Assembly: GCF_002995795.1 (NCBI RefSeq)
Contig: NZ_PVXN01000010.1
Coordinates: 1-64,000 of the forward strand
Direction of reading: 5' to 3'
Origin: Clostridium thermopalmarium DSM 5974
Lineage (GTDB): Bacteria > Bacillota > Clostridia > Clostridiales > Clostridiaceae
DNA length: 64,000 nucleotides
Shown: piece by piece, positions 23,618 to 33,435 of the stretch
Numbering within the stretch: position 1 is the stretch's first letter
Layout of the letters: the number at the start of each line of letters is the position of its first letter
The notes under the pieces: generated by a model
Database searches by the model: none
Told to the model about the DNA's origin: nothing
Seen by the model: the letters and a program-made list of their open reading frames with translations, nothing else
Position numbers and translations under genes: made by a program

Positions 23618-26600
23618 ATGAGTTTAAGATTTATATATGGTAGAGCAGGAACTGGGAAGAGCAGATATTGTGTAGATGCTATAGAAAAGAATTTAAAAGA
23701 AGGAGAGAAAGGTCCTTTAATATTAATTGTACCTGAGCAGTTTTCTTTTCAAGCAGAGAAAAGTGTGGTAGAAAAGGTTAAGGGAACTGGAATTGTAAAT
23801 GTAGAAGTAACAAGTTTTAAAAGAATGGCTTACTCAGTGTTTAATGAAGTTGGAGGTGCAACGCGTAAGTTTATAAATTCTTCAGGAAGGCTTATGCTTA
23901 TATTTAATATAATAAATAAGCTAAAAGAAGAATTAATAATTTTTAAGACAGCTGCTGATCAACAGGGATTTGTTAATACTATCGGAGATGTAATAACTGA
24001 GCTTAAAAGATATGATATAACTCCGCAGGAGCTTAAGTCATCCATAAGTTTAATGGAAGAAGATGAGTTTTTAAAGGAAAAGATTTTGGATATAAGCAAT
24101 ATATTTGAAAAATTTGAAGAGAATCTTCATAAAAATAAAGAATATTTAGATAGTGAGGATGAGTTAGCCCTACTCTATAGTAAGTTAGATAAGTCTACTA
24201 TGTTTGATAATGGGGAAGTTTGGATTGATGAATTTAGTTCATTCACACCTCAGCAGTATAATATAATTGAAAAACTTTTAAAAAAGACAAAAAGAGTAAA
24301 TATTACCTTATGTATGGATCATAGTATGGAAATACAAAACGGAGATGTATTTGCGCTAATAAAAAATACGAGAGATAAGCTGCTAGAATTAGCAAGAGAG
24401 AATAATATCCCAGTTGAAAATGATGTCATATTAAAGCATAACAAAGAGGATAGATTTAAGGATAGTAAAGAAATGCGATATGTGGAAGCGAATTATTTTA
24501 AATATCCATATAAACAATATAAGGGTAAAACAGAGGATTTAAAAATAATTAGAGCTTTAAACCCATATTCAGAAATTGAGAAAGTAGCAAGAGAAATAGT
24601 AGAAATGGTAAGAAGTAAAGGTCTAAGATTTAGAGATATTGCGGTTATAAGTAGGGATTTAGAAGCTTATGAGAAAATAGTAAAGACTATATTCACTGAG
24701 TATGAGATACCTTACTTTATAGATAAGAAGAGAGAAATATACGATAATCCTCTTATTGTGCTTATAACCTCAGCCATAGATATATTTAACAGAAATTGGT
24801 CCTATGAGACTGTATTTAGATACTTAAAAACTGGACTTATAAATATACCTAAAGAAGACATAGATATTTTAGAAAATTACGTTATGGCATACGGTATAAG
24901 AGGTAAAAATAAATGGTCGTCTATGTGGAAATATGGAAGTGAAGAAAATTTAGAAAAAATTAATGATGTAAGACTTAAAGTTGTAATTCCACTAATAAAC
25001 TTTTATTCAAATCTAAAAGGTAAAAAGAGTGCAGAAGAGATCTGCACGGCTTTATATAACTTCTTATGTAGCATTGGAGCTAATGAAACTGTAGAATCTT
25101 GGGTAAATAGATTTAAGGAAGAAGGAAATCAAGACTTAGCAAGGGAATATAGTCAAATTTGGAATATGGTAATCGAACTTTTGGACCAAGTAGTAGAAGT
25201 ATTTAGGGGAGAGAAGATAGAACTAAAAGAATTTGTAAAGATTTTATCCTTAGGATTTGGCGAGTATAAAATGGGACTTATTCCACCTTCTTTAGATCAG
25301 GTTTTAGTTTCAGATGTTGAGAGAGTTAGAACTCATGATATTAAACTTTTATACATAGTAGGAGTAAATGATGGGGTTTTTCCAGCAGTAGAAAAGGATG
25401 AGGGAATACTCTCAGATGCGGATAGAGATAAGCTTAAAAAGATAGGAATAGAAATTGCTGAAAGCACAAAATCAAAGACCTTTGAAGAGCAGTATTTGAT
25501 ATATAGAACTCTTACCACAACGGGTAAGTATCTTAGAATATGCTATCCTATAGCTGATTTTGAAGGAAAGGCTTTAAGATCATCTATTATAGTATCAAGA
25601 TTTAATTCTCTTTTCCCTAATATTCAGATTGAAAGTGATTCGTTAGAAATAGAGGATGAAGGAGAAAACTTAGAATTGGTATCTAGAAAAATACCAACTT
25701 TTAATAAACTGATATCAATTTTAAGAAAAGACCAAAAAAACATAAGAGTAAGTCCATTTTGGACAGATGTATATAGATGGTATAGTGATGAGAAGAATGG
25801 ATTTAAATATAGATTAAAAACAGTATTTTCTGCTGCAGCTTTTACGAACTCAGTAGAAAACATAAGCCAGGAAAAAGCAAGAAAGATATATGGAGATAGG
25901 CTTTACTTGAGTGTTTCAAGAATTGAAAAATATGTGTCGTGTCCTTTTGCATACTACATTCAGTATGGATTAAAAGCAAAGGAAAGAAAGACTTTTGCAC
26001 TTACTCCACCAGATTTAGGCACATTTATGCACAATGTTATTGATGAGTTTTCCGCAGTTGTGGATAAAAATTCTTTAGAATGGTATGAGATAGATGAAAA
26101 ATGGTGTAAAGACAAGGTCTCAGAAATAGTGGATAAAAAGGCTGAAGAAGTTTCAGGAGGAATTTTTAGCAGTTCTCCAAGATACAGATACTTTACCGAA
26201 AGGTTAAAGAGAGTGCTTGTAAAAACCATACTTATAATTGTAGAACATTTAAAAAGAAGTGGGTTCCAGCCTATAGGACATGAAATTGGATTTGGAAGTG
26301 GAGAAAGTTATCCTCCAATAGAAATAGAACTTTCAAGTGGAGAGAAAGTAAGGCTTATAGGAAGGATAGATAGAGTTGATAAGCTGGACTTAGAGAAAAA
26401 AGACTATTTTAGAGTAATAGATTATAAGTCAGGAAATAAGGATTTTAGTCTTTCGGATGTTTATTATGGATTACAACTTCAGCTTTTAACCTACCTAGAT
26501 GCAATATTAACAAATGAAGAACTAAGAGGAGAGGATCAAGTGCTTCCAGGAGGAGTTCTGTACTTAAAAATTGATGATCCTATAATAAGAGGAAGTAGAA

Positions 26601-27040
26601 ATCTTTCTGATAAAGAGATAGAAGAGGAGATAATGAAGGCATTAAAGATGAAAGGACTTCTTATTGCAGATCCTGAAATTGTAAAAGAAATGGATAGGCA
26701 AATAGATGGATCATCATTAATAATTCCAGCAAGAATTAATAATGATGGAACTCTAGGCAAGTCCTCTTCAGTAGGAACAGAAGAACAATTTAAAATGCTT
26801 AGAGAACACGTTAAGAAAAAGTTAGTTGAATCATGTGAGTCCATGCTAAGAGGAGAAATAAGGATAAATCCTATTAAGAGTAAGAATTTAGATGCTTGTA
26901 CTTATTGCGTATATTCTGCTATATGCCAATTTGACAGCAGTTTTGAAGGAAATGGATATAGGACTATTAAGGATGAAAGTGATGAAGAAATATGGAAGAG
27001 ATTAGAAAAAGAAAAACAAGAAAAGTTAGATGAAAGTTAG
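23618..27040 (+). CDS. addB: ATP-dependent nuclease subunit AddB
   Basis: A 1140-aa subunit of the AddAB helicase-nuclease, which processes double-strand DNA ends to Chi for RecA-dependent repair. Walker A GRAGTGKS is at residues 8-15. The C-terminal RecB-type nuclease domain has the FRVIDYKSGNKDF catalytic motif near 937. The four iron-sulfur cysteines typical of AddB are seen: one in YVSCPFAYY (~774) and three in CTYCVYSAICQF (~1093-1101). Length is normal. addA starts 33 nt downstream, forming the usual addB-addA pair. Confidence 0.96.
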   Translation: MSLRFIYGRAGTGKSRYCVDAIEKNLKEGEKGPLILIVPEQFSFQAEKSVVEKVKGTGIVNVEVTSFKRMAYSVFNEVGGATRKFINSSGRLMLIFNIINKLKEELIIFKTAADQQGFVNTIGDVITELKRYDITPQELKSSISLMEEDEFLKEKILDISNIFEKFEENLHKNKEYLDSEDELALLYSKLDKSTMFDNGEVWIDEFSSFTPQQYNIIEKLLKKTKRVNITLCMDHSMEIQNGDVFALIKNTRDKLLELARENNIPVENDVILKHNKEDRFKDSKEMRYVEANYFKYPYKQYKGKTEDLKIIRALNPYSEIEKVAREIVEMVRSKGLRFRDIAVISRDLEAYEKIVKTIFTEYEIPYFIDKKREIYDNPLIVLITSAIDIFNRNWSYETVFRYLKTGLINIPKEDIDILENYVMAYGIRGKNKWSSMWKYGSEENLEKINDVRLKVVIPLINFYSNLKGKKSAEEICTALYNFLCSIGANETVESWVNRFKEEGNQDLAREYSQIWNMVIELLDQVVEVFRGEKIELKEFVKILSLGFGEYKMGLIPPSLDQVLVSDVERVRTHDIKLLYIVGVNDGVFPAVEKDEGILSDADRDKLKKIGIEIAESTKSKTFEEQYLIYRTLTTTGKYLRICYPIADFEGKALRSSIIVSRFNSLFPNIQIESDSLEIEDEGENLELVSRKIPTFNKLISILRKDQKNIRVSPFWTDVYRWYSDEKNGFKYRLKTVFSAAAFTNSVENISQEKARKIYGDRLYLSVSRIEKYVSCPFAYYIQYGLKAKERKTFALTPPDLGTFMHNVIDEFSAVVDKNSLEWYEIDEKWCKDKVSEIVDKKAEEVSGGIFSSSPRYRYFTERLKRVLVKTILIIVEHLKRSGFQPIGHEIGFGSGESYPPIEIELSSGEKVRLIGRIDRVDKLDLEKKDYFRVIDYKSGNKDFSLSDVYYGLQLQLLTYLDAILTNEELRGEDQVLPGGVLYLKIDDPIIRGSRNLSDKEIEEEIMKALKMKGLLIADPEIVKEMDRQIDGSSLIIPARINNDGTLGKSSSVGTEEQFKMLREHVKKKLVESCESMLRGEIRINPIKSKNLDACTYCVYSAICQFDSSFEGNGYRTIKDESDEEIWKRLEKEKQEKLDES

Positions 27041-27073
27041 CGGTGAGTAATTAAACATAGGGAGGGCTAAAGT

Positions 27074-30000
27074 TTGGAAGATACAAAATGGACTAAAGAA
27101 CAGCAGGATGCAATTGATACTCATGACTGCAATTTGCTAGTGGCGGCTGCAGCAGGTTCTGGAAAAACTGCGGTTCTAGTTGAAAGAATAATAAAGATGA
27201 TAACGGATTTTAAAAATCCTATAGATATAGATAGACTGCTTGTTGTGACTTTCACAAATGCGGCAGCATCTGAAATGAAGGAAAGAATAGCAAAGGCTAT
27301 AAGTGATGAGCTAACAAAGCATCCAAAATCAAGACAGCTTCAAAGACAGCTTACCCTTATTAATAGAGCTAGCATTACTACAATGCACTCTTTTTGCTTA
27401 GAAGTTATAAGGAATAATTTTCACTATATTGATTTAGACCCTAACTTTAGGATTGGTGATGAAACTGAAACTATACTTCTTAAGGGAGAAGTTATAGAGG
27501 AAATGTTTGAAGAGATGTATGAATCTGAAAAGTGTAGTCCTGAGTTTTTAAGTTTAGTGGAGTTCTACAGCAGCAATAAAAATGATTTAGAGCTTCAAAA
27601 TATAGTATTAAATTTATATAATTTTGTAATGGCATCTCCAAATCCTAGAGATACATTAATTAAAATGGCGGAAGATTTTAATGTAGATGAAGATTATGAC
27701 TTTGGAAAGTCTAAGTGGGCAAAGGTTTTAATGGAAGGTGTTAAGATTGAGGCTATTGGATTAAAGAAGAAGATGGAAAATGCCATTAAAATAATAAATG
27801 AAACAGAAGGATTGGAGCCTTATTTAGAAAATTTTCAAAGTGAATTAAATATGATTAAAGAAGTGATAGTGAGTACAGATATATCATGGAGTTCTCTCTT
27901 TGATTCACTTGAAGGAGTAAAGTTTGGTAAATTAAAGCCATGTAAAAAGTGTCAGGATAAAGATGCTCAAGATAAAGTTAAGAAGATTAGGGAAAAGGTA
28001 AAAAAACGGCTGCAGAATGACATAAAAATGAGGATTATATCATATTCAAGTAAAGAAACAGCTTTAGATTTAAAATCTCTTTACCCTGTAATGAAAGCAC
28101 TTTCAAATTTGGTGTTAGAATTTATGGATAGATATGCTAAGGCTAAAAGGGATAGAGGTATAATTGATTTTAATGACTTTGAGCACTTTTGCATTGATAT
28201 TTTAAAACATCCTGAGGTATCCTCAAGGTTAAGGGAAAAGTATGTGGAAATACTTGTAGATGAATATCAAGACAGTAATGATGTTCAAGAAGCTATTATT
28301 GATTTTATAGCTAGAAAAGATGAGGCCACAGGTAAGAATATAAATGTGTTTATGGTTGGAGATGTAAAACAGAGCATTTATAGATTTAGACAGGCAAAAC
28401 CTGAATTATTCCTTCAAAAATATAATACTTATTCTACAGAAGAAGGAGCAGCAGAGAGAAAAATTAAATTATTTAAGAATTTTAGAAGTAGAAAAGAAAT
28501 ATTAGATGGCACTAACTTTATTTTTAAGCATATAATGTCTGAAAGTGTAGGAGAATTAGAGTACGATGAAGATGAAGCTTTAAATCTCGGAGCAGATTAT
28601 GAAGAATATGAGGGAGATAAGTCCTTAGTTGCAGGACCTATAGAAATAAATATAATTGAAAAAAATTATGAAGATTTAGGAAGTGACGACACAGAGGAAA
28701 AGGAAGAAGAATTACTTGATAATATACAGATGGAAGCAAGATTTGTGGCAAAGAGGATAAATGAGCTTGTAAATCCAAAGTATGGTGAACCATTTAAAGT
28801 TTATGACAGAGATTTAAAGGCCTATAGAAATATAGAATACAAGGATATAGTTATACTTTTAAGAAGTACTTCAAAGTGGGCTCCTGTATTTATGGATGAG
28901 CTTAAAGAAAACTTAGTGCCAGCTTATGCAGATGTAGGAAGTGGATATTTTGAAAGCTTAGAGATAAAAACAATATTATCTCTGCTTCAGATAATAGATA
29001 ATCCCAGACAAGATATTCCTCTTATTGCGGTATTAAGGTCTCCTGTTGCTTCTTTTACTCCAGAGCAGCTTATAGATGTTAGAATGGCAAGCAAAACTGG
29101 AGACTTTTATGAAGGTATTTTAAATATTGCAAATAATGAATATAATGATGGAATACAGAATGAGCTTAAAGAAAAATGCAGTGTATTTTTAGAGAAACTG
29201 AAAATATGGAGAGATAAGTCTATTCATATGCCTATAGATGAATTCATATGGTACTTATATACGGATACAGGATATTATGGTTATGTAGGTGCTTTAAATG
29301 GAGGAATACAAAGACAAGCAAATCTTAGAATACTCTTTGAAAGAGCTAGACAGTATGAGAAAACTAGTTATAAAGGACTATTCAATTTTATCAATTTCAT
29401 AAACAGACTAAAGGTAAGCAGTGGAGACATGGGAAGTGCTAAGATATTAGGAGAAAATGATAATGTAGTTAGAATAATGAGTATCCATAAGAGTAAGGGG
29501 TTAGAGTTTCCTGTGGTATTTTTAAGTGCATTAGGAAAGAATTTTAACATGAAGGATTTAAACAGAAGAATTTTATTTCATGGAGAATTAGGTTTTGGTC
29601 CAGATTATATAGATCTTGAAAAGAGGTTATCTTACTCCACTGTGGTAAAAGAGGCATTGAAAGATAAAATAAAGATAGAAACTTTATCAGAAGAAATGAG
29701 AATTCTTTATGTTGCTCTGACCAGAGCTAAGGAAAAGCTTATAATGACAGGATCGGTAAAGGACATAGAAAAGAAGTGTAAGGAATGGAGTTATGGACTT
29801 TACGATGATGATGAAAAACTTTCTCAGCATGAGATACTTAAAGCCAAAAGTTATTTAGATTGGATTTGTCCTGTGGTTATGAGACATAAAGATGGTGAGC
29901 CTCTCCGAAATAAATCAGGTATACAAGAATATGAAAAAATTACCCTAATAGAAGATGATTCTAAATGGAATGTAGAGTTCTATAATATAAGCAGTGTTAT

Positions 30001-30796
30001 TAATGAGAAAAAAGAAGATATAGGACAGATCGAATTAGAAAGCATAGAAGATATTGAGAATATAAGATTAAATAGTATATATTATGATGAAATCAATGAA
30101 AGGTTGAACTGGAAATACTCATATATGGAAGCTTCAAAACTTCCAACTTTGCTTACAGTTACAGAACTTAAAAGAATGCAGAATAGAGATATGTATGATG
30201 ATTATTCAACTAATATATATACTCCAAGTCTAGTAAAAAGACCATCTTTTATGGAAAAGGACAGAAAGCTCACAGGAGCTGAGAAGGGAACAGCCATACA
30301 TGCTGTAATGCAAAAGATTGACTATAAAAGAGAGTTAAACAGAGAAGAGATAGAAAAACAAATTAAAGAATTAGTAGAAAATGAGTTAATCACTGAAGAA
30401 CAGGCTAAAAGTGTAGATATTTCAAAAATACTAAACTTTTTTAATTCAAATATAGGAAAGAGAATGATTAAATCAGAAAAGGTCTATAGGGAAGTTCCTT
30501 TCCATATGGAAATAAAAAGTACAGAAGTTTATAGGGACCTTCCTAAGGATAAATATATGAATGAGAATATAATGGTTCAAGGGATTATAGACTGTTACTT
30601 TGAAGAGAATGGAAAGGTTATTCTTATAGATTATAAAAGCGATTACTTTAAAAAAGGGGAAGAGAAGGCTATAATAGATAAATATAAGATTCAAATAGAG
30701 TTTTATGCAAGGGCCATTGAGAAGATTACGAATAAAAAAGTTAAAGAAAAGTATCTTTACTTATTTTATGGTGATAAAGAAGTAGAGGTAAAATGA
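27074..30796 (+). CDS. addA: ATP-dependent helicase/nuclease subunit AddA
   Basis: A 1240-aa UvrD-type helicase with C-terminal nuclease. Motif Ia/Walker A: LVAAAAGSGKTAVLVERII (~23-41). Walker B region: VEILVDEYQDSNDVQ. Further motifs: GDVKQSIYRFRQAKPELF and EEMRILYVALTRAKEKLIM. The nuclease motif is VILIDYKSDYFKKG (~1190). It starts at TTG with GGGAGGG upstream. Pairs with AddB. The 3' end leads directly into yhaM with 13 nt between, so repair and RNA-decay genes share a transcript. Confidence 0.96.
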   Translation: MEDTKWTKEQQDAIDTHDCNLLVAAAAGSGKTAVLVERIIKMITDFKNPIDIDRLLVVTFTNAAASEMKERIAKAISDELTKHPKSRQLQRQLTLINRASITTMHSFCLEVIRNNFHYIDLDPNFRIGDETETILLKGEVIEEMFEEMYESEKCSPEFLSLVEFYSSNKNDLELQNIVLNLYNFVMASPNPRDTLIKMAEDFNVDEDYDFGKSKWAKVLMEGVKIEAIGLKKKMENAIKIINETEGLEPYLENFQSELNMIKEVIVSTDISWSSLFDSLEGVKFGKLKPCKKCQDKDAQDKVKKIREKVKKRLQNDIKMRIISYSSKETALDLKSLYPVMKALSNLVLEFMDRYAKAKRDRGIIDFNDFEHFCIDILKHPEVSSRLREKYVEILVDEYQDSNDVQEAIIDFIARKDEATGKNINVFMVGDVKQSIYRFRQAKPELFLQKYNTYSTEEGAAERKIKLFKNFRSRKEILDGTNFIFKHIMSESVGELEYDEDEALNLGADYEEYEGDKSLVAGPIEINIIEKNYEDLGSDDTEEKEEELLDNIQMEARFVAKRINELVNPKYGEPFKVYDRDLKAYRNIEYKDIVILLRSTSKWAPVFMDELKENLVPAYADVGSGYFESLEIKTILSLLQIIDNPRQDIPLIAVLRSPVASFTPEQLIDVRMASKTGDFYEGILNIANNEYNDGIQNELKEKCSVFLEKLKIWRDKSIHMPIDEFIWYLYTDTGYYGYVGALNGGIQRQANLRILFERARQYEKTSYKGLFNFINFINRLKVSSGDMGSAKILGENDNVVRIMSIHKSKGLEFPVVFLSALGKNFNMKDLNRRILFHGELGFGPDYIDLEKRLSYSTVVKEALKDKIKIETLSEEMRILYVALTRAKEKLIMTGSVKDIEKKCKEWSYGLYDDDEKLSQHEILKAKSYLDWICPVVMRHKDGEPLRNKSGIQEYEKITLIEDDSKWNVEFYNISSVINEKKEDIGQIELESIEDIENIRLNSIYYDEINERLNWKYSYMEASKLPTLLTVTELKRMQNRDMYDDYSTNIYTPSLVKRPSFMEKDRKLTGAEKGTAIHAVMQKIDYKRELNREEIEKQIKELVENELITEEQAKSVDISKILNFFNSNIGKRMIKSEKVYREVPFHMEIKSTEVYRDLPKDKYMNENIMVQGIIDCYFEENGKVILIDYKSDYFKKGEEKAIIDKYKIQIEFYARAIEKITNKKVKEKYLYLFYGDKEVEVK

Positions 30797-30809
30797 AAGG
30801 AGTTTTAGT

Positions 30810-31772
30810 ATGGAGATCATGGTAAAATCCATACAGGATTTTCAGGTTAATGATAGAATAGATGGCTTTTTTATAATAAAGAATGCTGAATGCAGAACAG
30901 CCAGCAATAGTAAGAAATATTTAGACTTTACTATAGCTGATAAAACTGGGGAGATAAATGCAAAGTACTGGAATTACAATGAAGGTGATGAAGAAATTTA
31001 TAAACCTAATATACTTATAAAAGTAAGAGGTAGCGTTACTCAATGGCAGAATAATGTGCAATTTAAGATAGACAGGATTAGGCTTACTAATGAGCAGGAT
31101 AATGTAAATATAGCTGATTTTGTTCCATCAGCTCCATATTCACCAGAATATATGTTTAATGAAATACTTTGGTATCTTAACAAGATAAATAACAAGGATA
31201 TTAAGGGAATTGTTCAAACTATTATCGATGACAATAGAGATAAAATAATGCATTTTCCAGCGGCTAAGAAAAATCATCATGCTGTAAGGTCAGGACTTTT
31301 ATACCATACTCTTACTATGCTTAGGGCTGGAGAAAAACTTTGTGAGGTATACACATTTATAAACAAAGATTTGCTCTATGGAGGCATAATACTTCACGAT
31401 CTTGCGAAGATGGATGAAATGGATTCTAGTGAACTTGGTATAGTTAGTGATTATACTGTAGAAGGTCAGCTTTTGGGACACATAATTCAAGGCATTAAAA
31501 ATATTGAAGTTGCAGCTTTAAGCATAGGAGCCGATAAAGAGATTACAATGTTATTACAGCATATGGTCTTATCTCATCATTATGAGGCGGAATTTGGAAG
31601 CCCTAAAAAGCCAATGTTTCCAGAAGCTCAGATTCTGCACTATTTAGATGTAATGGATGCTAGTCTTTATGATATGCATAAAGCATATAACGAAACGAAT
31701 AAGGGAGAATTTTCAGAACCTATATGGTCTTTGGATAAAAGAAAAGTATATAAATTTAATACTGAATTTTAA
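30810..31772 (+). CDS. yhaM: 3'-5' exoribonuclease YhaM family
   Basis: A 320-aa protein: an OB-fold nucleic-acid-binding domain (~1-100, FTIADKTGEINAKYWNYNE) followed by an HD phosphohydrolase domain (NHHAVRSGLLYHTLTMLRAGEKL, then GGIILHDLAKMDEM with the HD pair, and LQHMVLSHHYEAEFGSP). YhaM/CBF1 trims short RNAs and single-stranded DNA from the 3' end with Mn or Co. AAAGGAG is 8 nt before ATG 30810. Third gene of the addBA transcript; in Bacillus yhaM lies beside sbcCD-type genes, so a DNA-repair setting is usual. Confidence 0.92.
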   Translation: MEIMVKSIQDFQVNDRIDGFFIIKNAECRTASNSKKYLDFTIADKTGEINAKYWNYNEGDEEIYKPNILIKVRGSVTQWQNNVQFKIDRIRLTNEQDNVNIADFVPSAPYSPEYMFNEILWYLNKINNKDIKGIVQTIIDDNRDKIMHFPAAKKNHHAVRSGLLYHTLTMLRAGEKLCEVYTFINKDLLYGGIILHDLAKMDEMDSSELGIVSDYTVEGQLLGHIIQGIKNIEVAALSIGADKEITMLLQHMVLSHHYEAEFGSPKKPMFPEAQILHYLDVMDASLYDMHKAYNETNKGEFSEPIWSLDKRKVYKFNTEF

Positions 31773-31806
31773 AGGCAATAAAATTTATTTTTTGTTGCCT
31801 TTTTTA
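31771..31806 (+). terminator. Terminator of addBA-yhaM operon
   Basis: AAAGGCAA / TTGCCTTT stem with a 16-nt loop and a six-T run, overlapping the yhaM stop. Confidence 0.85.
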
Positions 31807-31981
31807 TATATCATTAAATTTTATAAATTTAAATATACTAATAAAGTAAACTTTGGTTTTTTTACATTTGTAAGTTTATTTTTTTAATAGGGGAATATGG
31901 ATAATATTATATTTGTTTGAAGGAAAAAAATTCTATTTATAGAATATTATATATAATACTAAAGGAGGAAGGGATTTAACT

Positions 31982-33412
31982 ATGAAGATTTTATTTGCAG
32001 CTTCTGAAGCCTATCCATTTATGAAAACTGGCGGTCTTGGAGATGTAGCTTACGCACTTCCAAAAGCATTAGTAAAGTTAGGAATTGATGTAAGAGTTAT
32101 TATACCAAAGTATTCAAAGATACCACAAGAATATGTCAGCAGGATGGAAAAGGTTGGAGAATACAGTGTGCAAGTTGGATGGAGAAATCAATATTGTGGG
32201 CTTTTACACTTAGAATATGATAATATTCATTTTTATTTTATAGATAATGAATACTATATGAAGAGAGGAAGCGCCTACGGAAATTTTGATGATGGAGAAA
32301 GATTTTCTTTCTTTTCAAAAGCAATTTTAGAAGCTATAAAGTATTTTGGAGATTTTGTTCCAGATATACTGCACTGCAATGATTGGCATACGGCTATTGC
32401 AATACCACTTTTAAAGGAACATTACAAGAATGATTCAAGATATAAAAATATAAAAACTGTATATACTATACACAACTTAGAGTATCAAGGAATTTTTCCA
32501 AAAGAAATGCTTGGAGAACTTTTAAATCTAGGTATGGAATATTTCTCAGAGGACAAACTTAAATATTATAATGCAATATCTTTTATGAAAGGAGGTATAA
32601 TTTTTGCAGATATAATAACAACGGTAAGTCCAACCTATGCACAGGAAATAAAAACTGAATACTATGGAAAAGGACTTAATGGACTTTTAAGAAGCAGAGA
32701 AAATGATTTATATGGAATAATAAATGGAATTGATACAGATTTAAATAATCCAATGACAGATAAAAACATTTTTCAAAACTATGATGAAAATAATCTTTAT
32801 GGAAAGGAAAAAAATAAACTAGAGCTTCAAAGGTATTTAGGATTACCTCAAAACAAGGATATACCTATGATAGCTATGGTAACAAGACTTGAAGAGCAGA
32901 AAGGATTGGACTTAGTAAAAGAAGTCGCAGAAGAATTGTTTAGAGAAAATATTCAGTTTGTAGTCCTTGGAACGGGAACGCAAAGATATGAAGATATGTT
33001 TAAGTTTTTTGCGTGGAAGTATCCAGATAAGGTTTCTGCAAATATTTATTTTGATACTTCTCTAGCTCAAAAGATTTATGCTGGTTCTGATATGTTTTTG
33101 ATGCCATCAAAGTTTGAGCCTTGTGGTATAGGACAGCTTATAGCCTTAAGATATGGAAGTGTTCCAATAGTTCGTGAAACAGGTGGATTAAATGACACCA
33201 TATATTCTTTTAATGAATTTACAGGAGAAGGAAATGGATTTAGCTTTAAGAATTATAATGCTCATGATATGCTGTATACCATAAAGAGGGCTATAGGATT
33301 TTTTTATGATAAGGGTGCATGGAATTATTTAGTTCTACGCTGCATGAGAGATGATTATAGTTGGAGTAGATCAGCACAACAATATATTAATATATATAAT
33401 AAGCTATTATGA
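31982..33412 (+). CDS. glgA: Glycogen synthase (ADP-glucose type)
   Basis: A 476-aa GT5 glycosyltransferase that extends alpha-1,4-glucan from ADP-glucose. The N-terminal ADP-glucose motif KTGGLGDV is at ~16-23 (EAYPFMKTGGLGDVAYALPKAL). Other landmarks: LHCNDWHTAIAIPLL, TVYTIHNLEYQGIFP, and the C-terminal GT-B part ATRLEEQKGLDL and SKFEPCGIGQLIALRYGSVPIVRETGGL. Length is normal. AAAGGAGGAAGGG precedes the ATG. glgP follows after 23 nt. The ADP-glucose pyrophosphorylase and branching genes are not in the window. Confidence 0.96.
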   Translation: MKILFAASEAYPFMKTGGLGDVAYALPKALVKLGIDVRVIIPKYSKIPQEYVSRMEKVGEYSVQVGWRNQYCGLLHLEYDNIHFYFIDNEYYMKRGSAYGNFDDGERFSFFSKAILEAIKYFGDFVPDILHCNDWHTAIAIPLLKEHYKNDSRYKNIKTVYTIHNLEYQGIFPKEMLGELLNLGMEYFSEDKLKYYNAISFMKGGIIFADIITTVSPTYAQEIKTEYYGKGLNGLLRSRENDLYGIINGIDTDLNNPMTDKNIFQNYDENNLYGKEKNKLELQRYLGLPQNKDIPMIAMVTRLEEQKGLDLVKEVAEELFRENIQFVVLGTGTQRYEDMFKFFAWKYPDKVSANIYFDTSLAQKIYAGSDMFLMPSKFEPCGIGQLIALRYGSVPIVRETGGLNDTIYSFNEFTGEGNGFSFKNYNAHDMLYTIKRAIGFFYDKGAWNYLVLRCMRDDYSWSRSAQQYINIYNKLL

Positions 33413-33435
33413 AGTAATATATAGGAGTGGAATAA